Positions 59,701-64,000 of a DNA stretch of 64,000 nucleotides are shown here, one piece after another. Within the stretch, counting starts at the first letter, position 1; each line of letters begins with the position of its first letter. The translations under genes were made by a program, and so were the position numbers. The notes under the pieces are model-generated. The model ran no database searches, was not told where the DNA came from, and saw only the letters and a list, made by a program, of their open reading frames with translations. Origin of the DNA: JBBRVW01 sp038246545 (GTDB lineage: Bacteria; Actinomycetota; Actinomycetes; JACCUZ01); NCBI GenBank assembly GCA_038246545.1, contig JBBRVW010000011.1, forward strand, positions 35,225 to 99,224. Direction: 5' to 3'.

Positions 59701-61476
59701 TCACGGCGCCTGCGTGCTGCGCGGCGTGGCCGGGGCGGTCAGCGCCGGGTGTGCCAGGAAGTAGTCGACGAGCGCGTCCAGGTCGACCTTGCCACCGGTG
59801 CGCGCGGCACCGTTGACGAGTGCGGTGTAGCTGTCTCCGCCGTCGGCCATGAAGTTGTTCGTCGTGACGCGGTAGGTGGCCGCCGGGTCCAGGGTCACGC
59901 CGTTGAGCTTGATGGACGCGGGGTCGACCTTGCTCCCGTTCGGCGCGCTCGCGGACCAGGTGTAGGTGAAGCCAGAGCTGATGCCCAGCCGCAGGATCTC
60001 GGCACCGCCGGGACGGTTCGTGTACCACTGCTGCTCGAGCAGGGCGTCGATCTGTGCACCGGTCATGTGGTAGCTCTGCAGGATGTTGCTGAACGGCTGG
60101 ACGTTGAACAGCTCCCGGTAGGTGATCTGCCCGGCTGCCTCACCGGCCGGCGAGTTGGCGACCAGCAGGTCGGCGCGCACACCGCCCGGGTTCATGAACG
60201 CGACCTTCGCCCCGGTCGAGTCCCGCTGGGCGTCGGCGATGAGGTTCGACAGTGCCGACTCGGCGCTGCGGTCCTCCTTGCCGGCCGAGGTGGCCCGCTT
60301 GATGTCCTGAGCGATGGAGCCGACGATCCGGTTGCCCGGCCCAGCGGCCTTCGTGACCCACTTGTCGACGATGCTCACGACCCGCGGGTCCTGCGGCACG
60401 TCGCGGGTGACGAGGTGGTTGACGGCCTTCTCCGACTTCCGGATGACGTCCTTGGTCCGGGTGTCGAGCTTGAAGTTCGTCTCGGTGATGATCTTGCCGT
60501 ACGACATCGCGCTGGTCACCAGGCGGCGCTGACCCTTCGGGTCCGGGATGTTGCAGACGTACGGCTGGTGGGTGTGCCCCGTGATCACCATGTCGATCTT
60601 CGGTGCGAGCCCCTTGGCGATGTCGACGATCGGTCCGGAGATGCCGGTGCAGCCGCTGTAGGAGCCGGTCTGGAAGCCGCCCTCGTGGATCATGACCACG
60701 ATCGCCTTGACGTGCTTCTTCTTCTGCAGGATCTTCGCGGCCGCGTTGCCGGCCTGCACCTCGTCGAGGAAGTCGTAGCCCGCGACGCCGGACGGCGACA
60801 CCAGCGTGTCGGTGCCCTCCAGGGTCATGCCGATGAAGCCGACCTTGATGTTGCCGACCTTCTTGATCCACCAGCGGGGGAGGACGGTCTTGTTGCTGGA
60901 GGTCTGCACGACGTTGGCCGCGAGGTACTGCCAGCTGGCACCCGGGTAGGCGATGTCCTTGCCGGTGGCGTCCTGCTGGAAGCAGCCGTCGGTCGGGTGG
61001 CAGCCGCCGTACTGCATGCGCTTGAGCTCGGTGATCCCCTCGTCGAACTCGTGGTTGCCCACGCTCGAGACGTCCAGGCCCATCGCGTTGAGGGTCTCGA
61101 CCGCGGGCTCGTCGTGGAAGACGCCGGAGGTGAAGGTGGAGCCTCCGATGAGGTCACCCGCGGCGACGGTGAAGCTCGTCGGGTGACCTTTGCGGAGGTT
61201 CTTCAGGTGGGTCGACAGGTAGGCGGCACCGCCGGCCGGCACCCGGTTGCCCTCGAAGGTGACCGAGCCGTCGGAGCTGGTGCCCGCGTCCTGCTCGATA
61301 TGGCCGTGGTAGTCGTTGAAGGACAGGAGCTGCACGGGGATCTTGTGCTTGTTGAAGGTCGCCGGCTTGACGGTGCCGGCGATCGCTCCGGTGGCCGGAA
61401 CGAGCGCGAGCGCAGCCGCGGCCGCGACGCCGAGAGCAACGGTGAGGCGCCTGTTGAGCAGGCCTGGTCGAGACAT
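59701..61476 (-). CDS. Secreted 5'-nucleotidase/2',3'-cyclic phosphodiesterase (UshA-like)
   Basis: A 591-residue exported enzyme. The signal peptide runs to about residue 34. The metallophosphatase domain has FNDYHGHIE, AAGDLIGGS, VGNHEFDEG and GHTHQPYV. The C-terminal nucleotide-recognition domain has FMNPGGVRADLL and NFMADGGDSYTALV. It would release phosphate from extracellular nucleotides. The neighbouring pstS suggests joint phosphate scavenging, though I see no PHO box before this gene. ATG 61476 gives the proper signal. Confidence 0.93.
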   Translation of the reverse strand: MSRPGLLNRRLTVALGVAAAAALALVPATGAIAGTVKPATFNKHKIPVQLLSFNDYHGHIEQDAGTSSDGSVTFEGNRVPAGGAAYLSTHLKNLRKGHPTSFTVAAGDLIGGSTFTSGVFHDEPAVETLNAMGLDVSSVGNHEFDEGITELKRMQYGGCHPTDGCFQQDATGKDIAYPGASWQYLAANVVQTSSNKTVLPRWWIKKVGNIKVGFIGMTLEGTDTLVSPSGVAGYDFLDEVQAGNAAAKILQKKKHVKAIVVMIHEGGFQTGSYSGCTGISGPIVDIAKGLAPKIDMVITGHTHQPYVCNIPDPKGQRRLVTSAMSYGKIITETNFKLDTRTKDVIRKSEKAVNHLVTRDVPQDPRVVSIVDKWVTKAAGPGNRIVGSIAQDIKRATSAGKEDRSAESALSNLIADAQRDSTGAKVAFMNPGGVRADLLVANSPAGEAAGQITYRELFNVQPFSNILQSYHMTGAQIDALLEQQWYTNRPGGAEILRLGISSGFTYTWSASAPNGSKVDPASIKLNGVTLDPAATYRVTTNNFMADGGDSYTALVNGAARTGGKVDLDALVDYFLAHPALTAPATPRSTQAP

Positions 61477-61601
61477 GGGGCTCCTCGGTGCTAGGACGTG
61501 GGATCCCAGGAACCTAGTGCAGCCGCACCGGCTGCGGGAGGGTGGTTCGGAATCTCTCGTCCGCATCCGTCCCGGTTCTGGCTGCGGCTTAGGCTGCCCC
61601 G

Positions 61602-62594
61602 GTGGTGAGCGTCGAGGTGGTCGGCCAGCTGGATGCTGCCGAGGTCCGCGCGGTGAGCGGGGTGGTCGAGGCGGCCACCGAGGCCGACGGCGTCCGCCCG
61701 CTGTCCGAGCACGTGGTGCTGCACCTGCGTTACGGCGGCGACGACCGGGTCCGCAACGTGCTGACCTGGGCCGGCGACGAGCTGGCCGGCTACGCCCACC
61801 TCGACGTGACCGACGAGGTCGAGGGCGCCAGCGCCGAGCTGGTCGTCGCCCCGGCGCACCGCGGCCGAGGCGTGGGACGGCGGCTGGTCGAGGCCACCGT
61901 CGCCGAGACGCCGGACGGCCGGCTCCGGCTCTGGTCGCACGGCGGGCACCCCGGCGCGGCCGCCCTCGCGAGATCGCTGGGGTTCGTCGAGACGCGCGCC
62001 CTGTGGCAGCTGCGCCGCTCGCTCTACGCCGCCCTCCCCCAGGTCGAGCTCCCGGCCGGCGTGACGGTCCGCACCTTCGTCCCCGGGCCGGACGACGAGG
62101 CCTGGGTGGCCCTCAACTCCGCCGTGTTCGCCGGGCACCCGGAGCAGGGCTCGCGGTCGCTGGACGACCTGCACCGCCGGGTGGCCGAGCCGTGGTTCGA
62201 CCCGGCCGGGTTCTTCCTCGCCGAGCGGCACGACCTCGATCGAGGCGACCGGCTGGTCGGCTTCCACTGGACCAAGGTCCACGGCGGCGGGGGAAACTCG
62301 CACGAACGGCCGGCGGAGCACGACCAGCCGCACGCCCACGAGGGCCTGACCGGCAGCCACGGCCACGACCCGATCGGCGAGGTGTACGTCGTCGGCGTCG
62401 ACCCCGCCGAGCAGGGCAACGGCCTGGGCCGCGCCCTCACCCTGGTGGGGCTGCGGCACCTGCGGCAGCGGGGGCTGCCCGACGCGATGCTCTACGTCGA
62501 CGCCGACAACGCCGCCGCGATCGCGGTCTACACGGCCCTGGGCTTCACCCGGTGGGAGACCGACGTGATGTTCCGGAAGGGCCATCGGGCCTGA
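61602..62594 (+). CDS. mshD: Mycothiol synthase (mycothiol acetyltransferase)
   Basis: A 330-residue protein of two GNAT domains. The N-terminal half has ELVVAPAHRGRGVGRRLVEA. The C-terminal, catalytic half has VDPAEQGNGLGRALTLVGL and YVDADNAAAIAVYTALGF. It acetylates Cys-GlcN-inositol with acetyl-CoA, the final step to mycothiol. GTG 61602 lies six bases after TAGGCT, a leaderless start. The mshD-pstS order is conserved in actinobacteria. It is divergent from the nucleotidase gene. Confidence 0.94.
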   Translation: MVSVEVVGQLDAAEVRAVSGVVEAATEADGVRPLSEHVVLHLRYGGDDRVRNVLTWAGDELAGYAHLDVTDEVEGASAELVVAPAHRGRGVGRRLVEATVAETPDGRLRLWSHGGHPGAAALARSLGFVETRALWQLRRSLYAALPQVELPAGVTVRTFVPGPDDEAWVALNSAVFAGHPEQGSRSLDDLHRRVAEPWFDPAGFFLAERHDLDRGDRLVGFHWTKVHGGGGNSHERPAEHDQPHAHEGLTGSHGHDPIGEVYVVGVDPAEQGNGLGRALTLVGLRHLRQRGLPDAMLYVDADNAAAIAVYTALGFTRWETDVMFRKGHRA

Positions 62595-62662
62595 GCCAGT
62601 CGCGTGACCCCCGTCACGCCGGGCGCGCGGCAACCCGTCCCCGCGCCAAGGGCTGGGCGCCT

Positions 62663-62684
62663 GTTCACCTCGCGTTCACCACGA
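62663..62684 (+). promoter_or_regulatory. PHO box upstream of pstS
   Basis: Two adjacent 11-base direct repeats, GTTCACCTCGC (62663) and GTTCACCACGA (62674), both contain the exact consensus GTTCACC. A weaker GTCACC unit follows at 62697. They lie 127-148 bases before the pstS start, where RegX3/PhoP activates the phosphate transport operon. Confidence 0.88.
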
Positions 62685-62810
62685 CCCGGGCATCACGTCA
62701 CCTCGCGTCCCTAGCGTCCGCAGCGTCAACAGATGGCGACCCACGTCGCACGACGACGACACACGCGTCGGCTCCGCCGACAGATGCCCACGTCCTTGGA
62801 GGACTCGACA

Positions 62811-63926
62811 GTGAAGCTCAACCGCTTCTCCAGCACCGCTGTGGCGCTCGCCGCGGGTGCGCTCCTGCTGTCCGCCTGCGGCAGCGACAACAACACCGCC
62901 GGCTCGGGCGGCGACAACACCACCGCGGCCGCAGCGCCGAGCGACAGCGCCTGCTTCAGCGGCACGCTGAACGCCGAGGGCTCGTCCGCCCAGCAGAACG
63001 CCATCGACGAGGTCATCGCGAGCTACACAGCGACCTGCGCCGACGCGACCATCAACTACAACCCGACCGGCTCCGGCGCGGGTGTCGAGCAGTTCACCAA
63101 CGGCCAGGTCGACTTCGCCGGCTCGGACTCTGCGCTCAAGGACGCCGAGGGTGAGGTTGCCGCCGCCAACAAGCGCTGCGGCGGCAACGACGCCTGGAAC
63201 ATCCCGATGGTCGTGGGCCCGATCGCCATGGCCTACAACCTGCCCGGCGTCGACTCGCTGGTGCTCACCCCCGAGGTCGCGTCGAACCTGTTCAACGGCA
63301 AGATCAAGAACTGGGACGACCCGGCCATCGCGGCTCTGAACAAGGACGCCAAGCTGCCCAGCAGTGCCATCAAGGTGTTCTTCCGCTCGGACGAGTCGGG
63401 TACCACCGAGAACTTCCAGAAGTACCTCGCCGGTGCCGGCGGGGGTGCGTGGACCGACGAGCCGTCGAAGGTGTGGCCGGGTGCCGGCGAGGGCCGCGAG
63501 AAGTCCTCGGGCGTCGCTGACGGCGTGAAGACCACCGAGGGGTCCGTCACCTACGTCGAGTGGTCCTACGCCCGGGACAACGGTCTGGGCATCGCGCAGG
63601 TCGACAACGGCTCCGGCCCGGTCGAGCTGACCGGCGAGGCCGTCGGCAAGGCGATCGCGTCGGCCAAGTCGGTCGGCACCGGCAACGACCTGCGGCTCGA
63701 GCTCGACTACGCGACCAAGACCGCGGGCGCCTACCCGATCGACCTGGTCACCTACGAGATCGCCTGCTCGAAGGGCCTGGCGGCCGACAAGGCCGACGCG
63801 GTCAAGAAGTTCCTGACCTACTTCTCCGCAGCCGACACCCAGGCCACCCTCGAGGAGATCGGCTACGCGCCGCTCCCCGACGAGGTGGCCACCAAGGTCG
63901 CGACCGCCGTCGGGGCCCTCGGCTGA
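62811..63926 (+). CDS. pstS: Phosphate-binding lipoprotein PstS
   Basis: A 371-residue binding protein of the high-affinity phosphate importer. The lipobox LLLSACGSD has lipid-modified Cys23. Phosphate-binding elements include LNAEGSSAQQNAI, GSGAGVEQF, FAGSDSAL and VFFRSDESGTTENFQKYL. GTG 62811 follows GGAGG by nine bases. pstC, pstA and pstB would be expected beyond the window. Two PHO repeats lie upstream. Confidence 0.95.
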   Translation: MKLNRFSSTAVALAAGALLLSACGSDNNTAGSGGDNTTAAAAPSDSACFSGTLNAEGSSAQQNAIDEVIASYTATCADATINYNPTGSGAGVEQFTNGQVDFAGSDSALKDAEGEVAAANKRCGGNDAWNIPMVVGPIAMAYNLPGVDSLVLTPEVASNLFNGKIKNWDDPAIAALNKDAKLPSSAIKVFFRSDESGTTENFQKYLAGAGGGAWTDEPSKVWPGAGEGREKSSGVADGVKTTEGSVTYVEWSYARDNGLGIAQVDNGSGPVELTGEAVGKAIASAKSVGTGNDLRLELDYATKTAGAYPIDLVTYEIACSKGLAADKADAVKKFLTYFSAADTQATLEEIGYAPLPDEVATKVATAVGALG

Positions 63927-64000
63927 CAACCGCCCAGCGGCGCACGACGCCGTCGTGGACCCCCCACCCCGCCCCCCCCCCCCCGGGCCGGCCGGCGAGA
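63927..64000. other. Intergenic end of window with a poly-C run
   Basis: This stretch follows the pstS stop. It has a C-rich tract with 13 consecutive C from about 63972 before GGGCCGG. No gene begins here. Such a run could be real or an assembly-length error. Confidence 0.5.

Overview
The window is very GC-rich, uses GTG starts freely and has tight overlapping operons on both strands. Mycothiol genes (mshA, mshD), CarD, a SenX3-RegX3/PhoU/PstS phosphate system, GlnR and an RsiG-type anti-sigma factor mark it as chromosomal DNA of an actinobacterium. From memory, the order of the core genes resembles the Streptomyces coelicolor stretch from pstS to msiK. The mshA/ybjN/gpm/senX3/regX3 and XRE/hbhA/DUF2516 blocks also match the Mycobacterium tuberculosis order. 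I cannot name the genus.

Region 1 (1-5363) is the right part of a small integrated mobile element. It holds a decayed IS110-type transposase, a full-length MobF relaxase-helicase, a helix-turn-helix excisionase-like protein and a tyrosine integrase, and it abuts the 3' end of tRNA-Thr(TGT). The left end lies outside the window. Region 2 (5.4-11.1 kb) is mixed: membrane proteins, a TfoX-N protein, a CHAD protein, a flavin monooxygenase-like enzyme and two secreted proteins.

Region 3 (11.1-23.2 kb) is for carbohydrates. An amylosucrase is divergent from a PfkB (fructokinase-like) gene. A LacI regulator and a GH1 beta-glucosidase sit beside a binding-protein-dependent sugar importer with its own LacI-type operator, and an MsiK-like ATPase follows. 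Region 4 (23.2-31.7 kb) is housekeeping: DUF4032, rlmB, cysS, ispF, ispD, a PIN-TRAM protein, carD, a UbiA-type prenyltransferase and a lipoprotein.

Region 5 (31.7-41.8 kb) has regX3-senX3 divergent from phoU with a PHO-box array between them. It continues with gpm, ybjN, mshA, an SDR, a GNAT, an AlaX-type editing protein, and the DUF2516/HbhA-like/XRE cluster. Region 6 (41.8-51.5 kb) carries an S51-like protein fused to a CysS C-terminal domain, a hydrolase, a flavin disulfide reductase, an asparaginase, rsiG, a BKACE enzyme, a giant repeat protein with a DUF4388 head, and dtd.

Region 7 (51.5-64 kb) has ygfZ, a Fur-family gene, nitrobindin and a 43-residue membrane protein in one operon. 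A sulfur operon follows (DUF4395, sulfurtransferase, DUF1416) behind a 24-residue cysteine-containing leader peptide. After these come a thioredoxin, MoaD, GlnR, a secreted 5'-nucleotidase-type enzyme, mshD, and pstS behind a clear PHO box.

A recurring feature is a TANNNT-type -10 hexamer only 6-7 bases before the start codon, so many mRNAs here look leaderless. A short repeat (core AGATCCTTTGTGCG) also occurs twice, each time between convergent genes.
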